A stretch of 64,000 bases of DNA from an uncultured Coriobacteriaceae bacterium (lineage in GTDB: Bacteria; Actinomycetota; Coriobacteriia; Coriobacteriales; Coriobacteriaceae), in NCBI GenBank assembly GCA_944319885.1, contig CALUFC010000001.1:248001-312000 (forward strand), written 5' to 3'. Within the stretch, counting starts at the first letter, position 1, and every line of letters begins with the position of its first letter. Positions 16,734-25,220 of the stretch are shown one piece after another. A program made the position numbers and the translations under genes. Under the pieces are notes generated by a model that was not told where the DNA came from, made no database searches, and was given only the letters and a program-made list of their open reading frames with translations.

Positions 16734-18586
16734 GCAATCCATATCAGTCTGTGGGATCGGTATCAACGGTTGCCGCTAGTATCTCGGATGCAGACGCTGC
16801 CGGTGATCTGGGACCGTCGGGCGGAAGCGACGGGCCGCGCATGTCGGTTGCTCAGGTAACGATGCGCCTGATGGGATATGTGCGCCCGCACGTTGGCTTG
16901 CTGGTGTTTTCATTTGTCGCCGCAGCGATCTCGGTTGTGCTCCAGCTGTATGTCCCCATTCTCATTGGCCAGGGCATCGATCTCATTATCGGAGCGGGGC
17001 GCGTGGACTTTGCGGCGCTGTCGCCGCTGCTTCAGCGGTTGGCGCTCATCATTGTGGGCGCTGCCGCGTTTCAGTGGGTGCAGGGCTACTGCACGAATCG
17101 CCTCTCCTTCGAGACGGTGCGCGATCTGCGCGTGGAGGCCAACGATAAGATAAGCCGCATGCCGCTTTCGTTCATCGATGCGCATCCGCATGGTGATCTG
17201 ATGAGCCGTGTCGTCAACGACGTCGACCAGGTGGGCGATGGTCTGCTCCAGGGCCTCACGCAGCTGTTTACCGGTGTCGTGACCATCGTGGGCACCCTGG
17301 TGTTCATGCTCACCATTTCGGTGCCGGTGGCCGTGGTGGTGGTGCTCGTGACGCCGCTTTCCGTGGTGGTTGCCATGGCCATCGCGCGGCTTTCCAACCA
17401 TAGCTTTGCCGCTCAGCAGCGCATTCAGGGCCGTTTGGGTGGCTATATCGAGGAGATGGTGGGCAACCAGAAGCTCGTTGACGCGTTTGCCCATGGGGAT
17501 GAGGCTCAAGAGGGCTTCGATGGCATCAATGCCGAGCTCTATACCGCCGGCGAGCGGGCGCAGTTCTTGAGCTCGCTTTCCAACCCGGGAACGCGCTTCG
17601 TGAACAACGTGATCTATGCCGTTGTCGCGGTTATCGGGTGCGTGTGCGTGATCACGGGCGTGCCGGCAACGCTTACGGTGGGCGAGGTCCAAACGTTTTT
17701 GAGCTACGCCAACCAGTACACCAAGCCGTTCAACGAAATCACGAGCGTTATCACGCAAATCCAGACCGCTTGGGCCTCGGCGCGGCGCATCTTCGCGCTG
17801 CTCGATGCCGAGGAAGAGCGCGCGGATGCGGGGGACGCCATCGTGCTCGCCGATCCCGCGGGCGATGTCGAGCTCGAGCATGTGGACTTCTCCTATGTTC
17901 CCGAGCGCCCGCTGCTGCGCGACATCTGCATCCATGCCCGTCCGGGCATGCGCTTCGCGCTGGTGGGTCCTACGGGCTGCGGCAAAACGACGCTCATCAA
18001 TCTGCTGCTGCGCTTCTACGATGTCGACAAGGGCGTTATTCGGCTGGATGGCAACGATACGCAGCAGCTCGCGCGTGCGAGCCTGCGCCGGTCGTTTGGC
18101 ATGGTGCTGCAGGATTCGTGGCTGTTCGAGGGCTCGGTGCACGACAATATCGCCTACGGCAAGCCCGACGCCACGCGCGAGGAGGTGATCGCGGCAGCCG
18201 AGCGCGCACACGCCCACTCGTTCATCCGTGCGCTGCCGCAGGGCTACGACACCGTGATTCCCGAGGATGGCGGCACCCTCTCGCAAGGCCAGCGGCAGCT
18301 CTTATGTATCGCCCGCGTGATGCTCACCGATCCGGCGATTCTGTTGCTCGACGAGGCGACGAGCTCCATCGACACCCGTACCGAACTGCAGGTTCAGGCG
18401 GCGTTTGACGAGCTTATGGCAGGGCGAACCAGCTTCGTGGTGGCGCATCGTCTCTCAACGATTAGAAGCGCCGACTGCATTCTCATGATGCGCGACGGCC
18501 AGATTATCGAACGCGGGACGCACGACGAGCTCCTTGCCGCCGGCGGCGCCTACGCCGAGCTCTATAACTCGCAGTTCGCGGAATAG
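16730..18586 (+). CDS. ABC exporter half-transporter, catalytic-site subunit (second pair)
   Basis: A 618-residue partner of the preceding gene. About 45 N-terminal residues precede six membrane segments and the ATPase domain. Walker A is GPTGCGKTT (413-421), the signature LSQGQRQL (517-524), the catalytic Glu542 (LDEATSS) and the switch His573 (VAHRLST). As in the first pair, a variant signature pairs with normal catalytic residues. Unlike the first pair, no regulator gene adjoins it; the SRP RNA is the upstream neighbour. The transported substrate is unknown; lipids, peptides and drugs are all known for the family. Confidence 0.9.
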   Translation: MSNPYQSVGSVSTVAASISDADAAGDLGPSGGSDGPRMSVAQVTMRLMGYVRPHVGLLVFSFVAAAISVVLQLYVPILIGQGIDLIIGAGRVDFAALSPLLQRLALIIVGAAAFQWVQGYCTNRLSFETVRDLRVEANDKISRMPLSFIDAHPHGDLMSRVVNDVDQVGDGLLQGLTQLFTGVVTIVGTLVFMLTISVPVAVVVVLVTPLSVVVAMAIARLSNHSFAAQQRIQGRLGGYIEEMVGNQKLVDAFAHGDEAQEGFDGINAELYTAGERAQFLSSLSNPGTRFVNNVIYAVVAVIGCVCVITGVPATLTVGEVQTFLSYANQYTKPFNEITSVITQIQTAWASARRIFALLDAEEERADAGDAIVLADPAGDVELEHVDFSYVPERPLLRDICIHARPGMRFALVGPTGCGKTTLINLLLRFYDVDKGVIRLDGNDTQQLARASLRRSFGMVLQDSWLFEGSVHDNIAYGKPDATREEVIAAAERAHAHSFIRALPQGYDTVIPEDGGTLSQGQRQLLCIARVMLTDPAILLLDEATSSIDTRTELQVQAAFDELMAGRTSFVVAHRLSTIRSADCILMMRDGQIIERGTHDELLAAGGAYAELYNSQFAE

Positions 18587-18780
18587 GGAGCAGAAAGAAG
18601 TCATCTGCGACCCCCGTCTCTCGCATGGACGAGAAGCTCGTGGAGCGCCCTCTGAATAGCTCTCAGCGTCTTGCCAAGGGTTGCGGAAAGCTCTTTTCAA
18701 CACCCTTTGCGTCTTCCTCGTCAAGAAGCTTGAACAGTGCCTACGAAGCTTGACTCGTGCAACCTGGGCTCTAATTTAAC

Positions 18781-18849
18781 ATTCGGATTTTGCTCGATGT
18801 AATATTCGGATTTTCATCGGTCTGATATTCGGATTTTCCATTAAGCATA
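18781..18849. repeat. Three direct repeats with a 23-bp period
   Basis: The 11-mer ATTCGGATTTT occurs at 18781, 18804 and 18827, exactly 23 bp apart, with variable 12-bp spacers. The period is not a multiple of three, so the repeats are unlikely to be coding. They lie just before the truncated DUF4143 ATPase gene, in A/T-rich sequence. Iteron-like or operator arrays look like this. The preceding 190 bp (18587-18780) show nothing I can name. Confidence 0.7.
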
Positions 18850-18855
18850 GTATGC

Positions 18856-19815
18856 ACGCGGCAGTTGGCGCTGACGGATCCCGACGTCGTTTTGGAAGGC
18901 GAACGCCCGCGCGTTCTGGACGAGTGGCAGCGTGTACCGCAGGTGTGGGATGCGGTGCGCCACCGGGTGGATGCTGTTCGCAGGACAAAGGGGGAGTGGA
19001 TTCTCACTGGATCATCCTCTCCGAAGAAGAGAGGCGTCGAAGCCGTCGGGGACGAGGGACAGCGTCATAGCGGTGCCGGGCGTATAGGAAGGATTCGCAT
19101 GGCGCCCATGAGCCTGGCAGAATCAGGCGACCCCAAGGCTGCCGTTTCCCTTGCAGGGCTTTTCGATGGGGTGTTCAAGCCCGTTTCGTGCGAGAAGGAT
19201 ACGGTGCGCTTGGTTGAGCTGGCGTGTCGCGGTGGCTGGCCTGAAGCGATTGAGTCAAGCGCCGAGGATGCTCAGCTCGTCGCGCGTGCGTGTCTCGAGC
19301 TGATTTACAGCGAGACGGTTCCCGATCAAGGAATGGATTCGTTTGTCGTGGGGCGCCTGGTGGGGTCGATTGCCCGCAATCTTGGCCAATCCGCAACGTA
19401 CGCAACCATCGCTCAGGATATCTACGGTGCGGAGGAGAGCCCTCAGGCACTGATTGGCGATGCAAGGCTCGCGGAGTACCTCAGGCTGCTGAGGCGGCTC
19501 TATCTTCTTGAGGAAGTTCCCGGATGGGCGCGGCCGGTCCCGCTTCGTTATTACCGCGACGGCTCCGGTCTGGAGGCAGACGTCATCATCGAGCTCTCTG
19601 ACGGGCGATGGGCCGCCGTCGAGATCAAGCTCGGAGAAGATAAGGTGGAAAAGGCGATTGAGAGTCTGAACCATCTTGAGGAGAAGGTCTGCTCTCGCGC
19701 CCGTGCGCGCGTTCGCCCACCCGAGTTCAAGCTGGTCCTTGTGGGCGTGTCCGAGCACGCGCGGAAGGTCGGCGACAGGGCCTACGTCGTCCCGCTCAGG
19801 CTTTTGGGGGCATAG
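18856..19815 (+). pseudogene. DUF4143-type AAA ATPase, truncated and internally deleted
   Basis: The open frame from 18865 keeps the family's Walker B area (RVLDEWQRVPQVWDAVRHRVD, then WILTGSSSPKK), the RHSGAGRIGRIRMAPMSL segment and the C-terminal nuclease-like end (ADVIIELSDGRWAAVEIKLG). The Walker A region is missing at the start. The usual 60-70 residues between YLLEEVPGW and PLRYYRDGS appear to be lost: the two meet at residues 223-230. No ribosome site precedes the first possible start. The intact family is about 400-430 residues. I read this as a gene remnant rather than a working protein, with the 23-bp repeats marking its former upstream region. Confidence 0.7.
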
Positions 19816-19905
19816 AGGCACCTTAACCACGCTGCCGTACGCAATACCGGCAGGCTTTCCGAGGGCTTCCGCTTCCGGCTGACCAAAGGTCCCTTGTTGA
19901 TGGGA

Positions 19906-19938
19906 GGTTCAGACCAGATGGCCTGAACCTTCTGTTCT
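19906..19938 (+). terminator. Terminator-like hairpin before the flavodoxin gene
   Basis: Arms GGTTCAG (19906-19912) and CTGAACC (19923-19929) are followed by TTCTGTTCT. Confidence 0.5.
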
Positions 19939-20048
19939 ACTTTAGGGGGATATGTAGCGCTCGATGCTTGTCCCTGCTATCGTGGACAAGTTCGTAAAAG
20001 TGGGTATAACACCGCGGGCAGAAAGCTCAACCAAGAGGGGCGATATAT

Positions 20049-20579
20049 ATGACGTACGCAGTTGTGTGGGCAAGCAGGGGCGGCAATACGGAGCAGGTGG
20101 GCGAGGCGATTGTGCAGGCGCTCGCCAAAACGAACGGAGAGCCTGTCTTTGCCGGTAGCGTTCCTGCCGCCGGTTCCGCAGAGGAAGAGGCGCTGCGTTC
20201 GGCCGGCACCGTCTTCGCCGGCTCATGGACCGATAAGGGCGATTGCGACCCGGCGCTCGCCGCGTTGCTCGCCAAGCTCGACGGCAAGCGCGTGTTCTTG
20301 TTTGGCACGGCCGGTTTCGGTGGCGATCCGTCCTACTTCACCCGCATCCTCGATAATTTCAAAACGCATTTGCCAGAGAATGCTCGGCTCGTGGGCGGTG
20401 CCATGTGCCAGGGCAAGATGGGTGCCGGCGTGCGCAAGCGTTACGAGGCCATGCTTGCCGAGCATCCGGATGATGCGCGCGCTCAGGCCATGATCGCGAA
20501 CTTCGATGCCGCGCTCGCGCATCCAACCGCGGACGACCTCGCTCGCATTGCGGCTGCCGCGCGCGAGGCACTTGCGTAA
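20049..20579 (+). CDS. Flavodoxin-family protein, BilS-like
   Basis: A 176-residue flavodoxin-fold protein. The FMN phosphate loop is near the start (WASRGGNTEQVGEAI). SWTDKGDCD, then FLFGTAGFGGDPSYF, then MCQGKMGAGVRKRYE follow. This pattern matches my recollection of BilS, the flavodoxin-like partner of the gut bilirubin reductase BilR, which helps form urobilinogen. No BilR-like gene (an old-yellow-enzyme/2,4-dienoyl-CoA reductase type) lies in the window, so the function here is inferred from resemblance alone. It could serve another flavoenzyme. The gene stands alone with an AAGAGGGG ribosome site. Confidence 0.6.
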   Translation: MTYAVVWASRGGNTEQVGEAIVQALAKTNGEPVFAGSVPAAGSAEEEALRSAGTVFAGSWTDKGDCDPALAALLAKLDGKRVFLFGTAGFGGDPSYFTRILDNFKTHLPENARLVGGAMCQGKMGAGVRKRYEAMLAEHPDDARAQAMIANFDAALAHPTADDLARIAAAAREALA

Positions 20580-20707
20580 CACCGCGAGGACAACAAGGGC
20601 ACCTGCCGCCTTCTTGCCCATGTAAGGGCTTTATCAAAGATGCGACGAAGCCCCAAAAGGGCGCTACACTTATACGTTGCTACGACTGGCCAATGGAAAG
20701 GTCTTGC

Positions 20708-21478
20708 ATGGAAGCCCCCGTGTTCACCTCTAAGGCGCTTCCGCTCGCAGGCGCGCGTAATGTGCGCGATCTGGGCGGATATCCGTTTGTGGATGAGCAG
20801 GGAAACAGCGGGGAAACAGCCGCGCGCGTCTTTCTTCGCTCGGGCGCGCTCACGCGCTTGCGCCGACGGGATTTCGACTACCTGGCTGCGTACGGTCTCA
20901 GGCGCGTGATCGATGTTCGCAGCAACTTCGAGCTCAAGATCTGGCCCGACCCCTTTGCCAAGCGCCCCTATCCGGGCATCGACTACATCCACATCCCCAT
21001 GATGGATCAGCTCAACTCCAACGGCTTTCAAGGGCTTTTGCCCGAGAGCATGTTCGCTGTTTACCGCGACTTGCTTGATGAGGGGGCGGATGGCTTTCGC
21101 AGGGCATGCCAGGCGTTCGATGCGCCTGGCTGCTCGCTGTTCCATTGCCGTGTGGGAAAAGACCGCACGGGCGTGATCGCCATGCTGCTCTTGGAGGCTG
21201 CGGGCGTGCCGGACGACTGCATCATTGCCGATTACGCTGCGACCGAGCGCTATATGGGCCGTTTTCTGCATGCCCAGCGCATCGGCGTGTCGCTGCTCGT
21301 GCGCAAGAAGGTGCCGCGCTGCCTGTTCGAGGCGCTGCCGGTCGAGATGGAGCGCACGCTTGCCTATCTGCGCGAGCACTATGGCAACGCGCGCCGCTAT
21401 CTTATCGAAGCTGCCGGCTGCGACGAGGCGCTCGTTGACCGTCTCGTGGATCGCCTGCGCGGTAGGGACATTATCTGA
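20708..21478 (+). CDS. Tyrosine-protein phosphatase, MptpB/LipA-like
   Basis: A 256-residue phosphatase with the active-site loop HCRVGKDRTG (146-155; Cys147 and Arg153 of CX5R) and the N-terminal NVRDLGGY motif (18-25). This combination defines the Y_phosphatase3 group (MptpB, LipA), which acts on phosphotyrosine, phosphoserine/threonine and some phosphoinositides. Asp152 within the P-loop fits this group. The start at 20708 follows AAAGG; an ATG at 20693 is too close to that site. The natural substrate is unknown. It converges on the LTA-synthase-type gene. Confidence 0.85.
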   Translation: MEAPVFTSKALPLAGARNVRDLGGYPFVDEQGNSGETAARVFLRSGALTRLRRRDFDYLAAYGLRRVIDVRSNFELKIWPDPFAKRPYPGIDYIHIPMMDQLNSNGFQGLLPESMFAVYRDLLDEGADGFRRACQAFDAPGCSLFHCRVGKDRTGVIAMLLLEAAGVPDDCIIADYAATERYMGRFLHAQRIGVSLLVRKKVPRCLFEALPVEMERTLAYLREHYGNARRYLIEAAGCDEALVDRLVDRLRGRDII

Positions 21479-21517
21479 GGTTAAGCCGCCCACGCTTCCC
21501 TCGCCGTGAGTTCCGCA

Positions 21518-21554
21518 CGCAAAGAAGGCACTAGTGGCGCCTTCGTCTTGCGTA
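21518..21554. terminator. Hairpin between convergent genes
   Basis: Arms ACGCAAAGAAGGC and GCCTTCGTCTTGCGT pair with a 2-nt bulge. It lies between the phosphatase stop and the LTA-synthase-type stop and may serve both strands. Confidence 0.45.
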
Positions 21555-21594
21555 GGACTGTTCGAAACGCCGAGGGAAGCGAGGACGTAGCTGC

Positions 21595-23814
21595 CTACTT
21601 GATCTTCGTGGTGCCCGGATCGAGGTTGGGATCGGTCTCGTTCGCGGCATCCTGCGTAGTTTTCGTAAAGATGCCGTCATCGTGATCGAAGAGTTCGAGG
21701 TACTGCATCTTCGAAAGATCGGTTCGCGCCTTCACGACGTCCTTGCCATCGCCGCCAGCTGCGGCGATTTCATCTTCATCGGCGCCAGCAAGATACCACA
21801 TGCCCGAGCGGTCCTCGAAGCCGGTCGTGTTGATGGCCGGCATCACATCGCGCACGGCAAGCTGGGCTTTCTGGTAGTCGGTGAGCGGCGCGCCAATGGT
21901 GTTCATGAGGAGCGCCCCTAGATAGTTGACCGAGGTATCAAGCTCCTCGCTCGTCTGCTCGTTGCCCGCGAGGTCGTAATTCGCCCAGATCACGTAGTCG
22001 GTTTGCCAAAGGCGCTCGGCATGAGTTGCCTCGTCCTCGTTTGTGAACCACGCGTCGTTGTACTCGGACGGGAAGAACGGCTGGTGATCGCCAAAGAAGA
22101 CCACGACCACCTTGCGGTCGAGCTGCTCGAGCTCGTCGATGAACTCCTCGAGCGCGCGGTCCGACTCCTCGATCAGCGCCAGATACTCGTTGACCTCGGC
22201 GTTATAGGTGCCGTCGATGAGGTAGTTGGTCTGCATGCCATAGGGAAGCAGGCCCGTGGTGTAGCCGGAATGGTTCTGCATCGTGACGTCGAAGATGAAC
22301 TGCGGGTTCTCATTTTGCTTGAGCATATCGAGAATCGTGTCATACGTTGCGGCGTCGGTCACCATGCCGCGGAGCTTGTCGGCATCCTGGAAATCGTCGA
22401 TGGTGAGGAACTCATCGAACCCGAAGTCGCGATACACGTTCTCGCGGTTCCAGTTGGTGGCATGGTTAGGATGCATGGCGCACGTGTCGTAGCCCAGATC
22501 CTTGAACTGCTGGGCAAGGTTGCCCGTCTGCGTGAGGTTGTAGATGGTGTAGGGGTAGACGCCCTGGCCGAGATAGGCCATCGCATTGCCGGTGAGGAAC
22601 TCGAACTCGGTGTTCGCCGTGCCGCCGCCATAGGCGGAGACATACAGCCTGCCGCGCAGCACGGCGTCCGAGATGCTCTTGAAGAACTGCGGCCCTTCGT
22701 AGTTGGCATGCAGATTCTGGTAGATCGAGAGGTCGGAGAACGTCTCGTTCATCACAGCGATAACGGTGGGCTGATCCTCGTTGAATTGCGCCTCCGCCTC
22801 GGTGCGCTCGGCCGAGGCGCCCTCGGCAGCATCGTAGGCAGCGGCGTATTCATCAAGAAGCGCCTGCGCCTCGGCGCTGTCGTAGTTCTCGGGCTTGGGC
22901 GGGATGATGGTCTGCGCACTCGAGATGAACGAGGGGATGAAGCCCTGACGGTAGTAGCTCTCCAGCGGGCGCCACGTATAGATTTGGATGCCCAAGGTGT
23001 TGTAGTAGTCGATAAGCGTGACGTGCGCGGTGATCGCGGCAAGGCACGCGAGGCCCACCAGGATGTTGGCGCCTACGCGCCTGCGCGATGGCTCGGTGCG
23101 GGCGGTCGTGCAGATGGTGCCGGCGAGTTGGCACAGGAAGAGCGAGACTGCGGCGAACGCCATGCCAAAGAGGCAGAACGCCGAGAGCGTATAGGTGTAG
23201 CCTGTGCCTGCAACGGCGGCGGCGGTAGAGAGCGCCGAGAGGTCGCCGGGCTGAATGGGCATGGATTTGAAGAGGATGACGAAGTACTCAGCGATACCCA
23301 CGAAATGGAAGACGCCGGCGATGACCGCGGGCGCGGCGCCATGGCGTTGCGCGAGGAAGAAGACACCCGCCATCGCCGCGGTGAGCAGGCATACCTCGAG
23401 CATCAGGCACAGCGGGTACATCCAGGTGAGGTCGTGGTTGCTGGGGATCTCGAGCGCCAGCGTAGCAAAGATGCCCGCGAAGACCAGGGCAATCACGCTT
23501 GTGGCGAGCGGATGCCGCAAGGGGCCCTCGGCATCGAACTGGCGTGCAACGAGGCCGCTCAGGCGCGCGCGGGCGAAGCTGCCCCAGGCGCAGAGCGTTG
23601 TGACAACGCTAAACAGCACGGCTGAGATGACATCCTGCTGAACCAGGCCAATGCCCGACCAGATGGCAACAAAAAGCTGCATCAGGCAGAACACAACGCC
23701 CCAGGCGATGCCGCTGCGGCGCAGCGCGCGTTCAGCGGTGTGCGCCGTGAGCTCGCGGATGCCGAGCGCGACGCTCGCAATGAAGCCGATACCAGAGATA
23801 AGCGTGACGAGCAT
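21595..23814 (-). CDS. LTA synthase/sulfatase-family membrane phosphoglycerol transferase
   Basis: A 739-residue membrane enzyme. About 280 N-terminal residues hold multiple hydrophobic segments, followed by an extracellular sulfatase-fold domain. The catalytic Thr is probably Thr399 in YGGGTANTEFEFLTG. Metal-ligand segments NETFSD (about residue 357), MHPNH and FFGDHQPFF are all present. The family moves glycerol phosphate, or related groups, from phosphatidylglycerol onto lipoteichoic acid or other surface glycans. The C-terminal tail after about residue 680 is acidic and probably disordered. Coriobacterial surface polymers are poorly known, so the product is uncertain. It is divergent from the nitroreductase gene. 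Confidence 0.85.
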   Translation of the reverse strand: MLVTLISGIGFIASVALGIRELTAHTAERALRRSGIAWGVVFCLMQLFVAIWSGIGLVQQDVISAVLFSVVTTLCAWGSFARARLSGLVARQFDAEGPLRHPLATSVIALVFAGIFATLALEIPSNHDLTWMYPLCLMLEVCLLTAAMAGVFFLAQRHGAAPAVIAGVFHFVGIAEYFVILFKSMPIQPGDLSALSTAAAVAGTGYTYTLSAFCLFGMAFAAVSLFLCQLAGTICTTARTEPSRRRVGANILVGLACLAAITAHVTLIDYYNTLGIQIYTWRPLESYYRQGFIPSFISSAQTIIPPKPENYDSAEAQALLDEYAAAYDAAEGASAERTEAEAQFNEDQPTVIAVMNETFSDLSIYQNLHANYEGPQFFKSISDAVLRGRLYVSAYGGGTANTEFEFLTGNAMAYLGQGVYPYTIYNLTQTGNLAQQFKDLGYDTCAMHPNHATNWNRENVYRDFGFDEFLTIDDFQDADKLRGMVTDAATYDTILDMLKQNENPQFIFDVTMQNHSGYTTGLLPYGMQTNYLIDGTYNAEVNEYLALIEESDRALEEFIDELEQLDRKVVVVFFGDHQPFFPSEYNDAWFTNEDEATHAERLWQTDYVIWANYDLAGNEQTSEELDTSVNYLGALLMNTIGAPLTDYQKAQLAVRDVMPAINTTGFEDRSGMWYLAGADEDEIAAAGGDGKDVVKARTDLSKMQYLELFDHDDGIFTKTTQDAANETDPNLDPGTTKIK

Positions 23815-23953
23815 ATGGTTGATCCTTTACTGCGGTTACGTTCAGCGCTTTATCGTACCCTTTCGCTGTCAAGAAACTGTCGACGCTGCGCTCGTCCCGA
23901 AAAAGGCTATATGATTTGCCTGAAAAACCGGGACATCTATCGGGAGAGGCACT

Positions 23954-24841
23954 ATGAAACAGGATGATACGCCGGGAACTGCCGAGCGCAGCAAGACGGG
24001 GGACGAGGGCGCATCGCGCGCCGCCGTACGCATCGAGGCCGCGGCATCGCTTGCTGACAACCCCACGCTCGCCCTTATCGAGCAGCGCTCCTCAACGCGT
24101 CGTTTCGCCGACGGGGCGCCTGTGACGGAGGCGCAGCGCGAGGCGGTGCTCCACGCGGCAAGCCGCGCGCCCTCCGCCGGCGCGATGATGATGTACTCGA
24201 TCATCGATATCCGCAAGCAGGCAACGCTTGACAGGCTCGCCGTGCTGGTGGATAACCAAGCCTTCGTGGCGCAGGCGTCCTGGGCGCTGCTGTTCGTGGT
24301 CGATTATGCCAAGTGGATCGATCTGTTCGAGCGCGTCGGCTGCTTCGAGGACGATCTTGAGCACGGCGCGGCCGATGTGCGCCGTCATCCCCATCTGGGG
24401 GACTTCGCCATTGCCGCGCAGGATGCGGTCATTGCAGCGCAGACCGCTGTGATCGCAGCGGAGGCCGTGGGGCTCGGGTCGTGCTACATCGGCGATATCG
24501 TCGAACATGCCGAGGAAGTTGCCGAGCTTATGGGGTTGCCGGCGCACACCATGCCGCTGTCGCTGCTGGTGCTGGGGACGCCTGCCCGCGAGCGCCCCGC
24601 GACACCGCACCCTACCGTCAACCTGGTGATGCGCGAGCGCTATCAGCGGGCGGATGATGCAACGCTTGATGCGCAGATTGCCGAGATGGACGCGATGTTT
24701 CGCCCGCATGCCGCCGATGCGGGATCTCGCGTGCGCGACATCTACACGCGTAAGCACACGAGCGGCTTCATGGCCGAGATGGATCGCTCGATGGAGCGAT
24801 GGTTCAAGAACTGGACCGGCGAGCAGCCGCTGCTGGGGTAG
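23954..24841 (+). CDS. Nitroreductase-family protein
   Basis: A 295-residue FMN-dependent nitroreductase-fold protein. RSSTRRFADGAPV (about 45-57) is the conserved FMN-contacting start, and APSAGAMMMYSI, AAQTAVIAAEAVGLGSCYIG and LSLLVLGTPARE are the other family blocks. The C-terminus is longer than average (TRKHTSGFMAEMDRSMERWF), as in the NfsA-like and BluB-unlike groups that carry a tail lying over the partner subunit. The first about 35 residues are low-complexity and may be disordered. The ATG at 23954 follows GGGAGAGG. Substrates could include nitroaromatics, quinones or flavins. Confidence 0.85.
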   Translation: MKQDDTPGTAERSKTGDEGASRAAVRIEAAASLADNPTLALIEQRSSTRRFADGAPVTEAQREAVLHAASRAPSAGAMMMYSIIDIRKQATLDRLAVLVDNQAFVAQASWALLFVVDYAKWIDLFERVGCFEDDLEHGAADVRRHPHLGDFAIAAQDAVIAAQTAVIAAEAVGLGSCYIGDIVEHAEEVAELMGLPAHTMPLSLLVLGTPARERPATPHPTVNLVMRERYQRADDATLDAQIAEMDAMFRPHAADAGSRVRDIYTRKHTSGFMAEMDRSMERWFKNWTGEQPLLG

Positions 24842-25158
24842 GATGGCTTGTTGCCGCCTGTTTTTCGTAGCATCAGGTGGCTGATGGTCACGACGGCAGA
24901 CTTATGGGTGCTTGTGCGACGTATGCAGTTGCAATGCGCTGTCATTGTGACATATAGCTCCATATTTCATACCTAATTGCGTTTTTTCATGAACGCAATG
25001 GCATGCCAACGAGACCCATATGGGCAGCTGTGGCACATTCCTCTCGTCTGAGCACCCATAGGCCTCGTCATTTGACCACGAGGTCCGGGGTGCTACGAAA
25101 GGGCGCTTGCTGGTACTGCATAAACCCGTGCATTTGACCGCCAGGATTGCATACGGTG
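24842..25158. other. Structured non-coding region between convergent genes
   Basis: No credible gene lies here. It is rich in inverted repeats: ATTGCGTT and AACGCAAT (24976-24999) form an 8-bp stem; CCCATATGGG (25014-25023) is a perfect palindrome; TATGGGTGCT near 24903 and AGCACCCATA near 25051 are complementary about 150 bp apart; CCTCGT and ACGAGG near 25062 and 25077 also pair. Part of it (TTTTTTCAT, N5, CAATGG at 24982-25001) matches the left arm of the palindromic element family, but the remaining boxes are missing. Confidence 0.4.
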
Positions 25159-25196
25159 CAAAACGGCGCCCCGGGCAGCGAGCTCGGGGCGCCGTG
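25159..25196 (-). terminator. Terminator of kup
   Basis: Read on the minus strand, arms ACGGCGCCCCG and CGGGGCGCCGT pair around a short loop and are followed by TTTTGC. It lies 25 bp after the kup stop. Confidence 0.8.
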
Positions 25197-25220
25197 AGGT
25201 GCAACGTGTGTGGCCGCACG

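Noticed and set aside
24982-25164. An eighth copy of the palindromic element
   Set aside because: The left arm (TTTTTTCAT, N5, CAATGG) fits, but AGTAG is absent after N18, the right arm is weak and off by one, and the inner right box is not at the expected distance. It is at most a decayed half.
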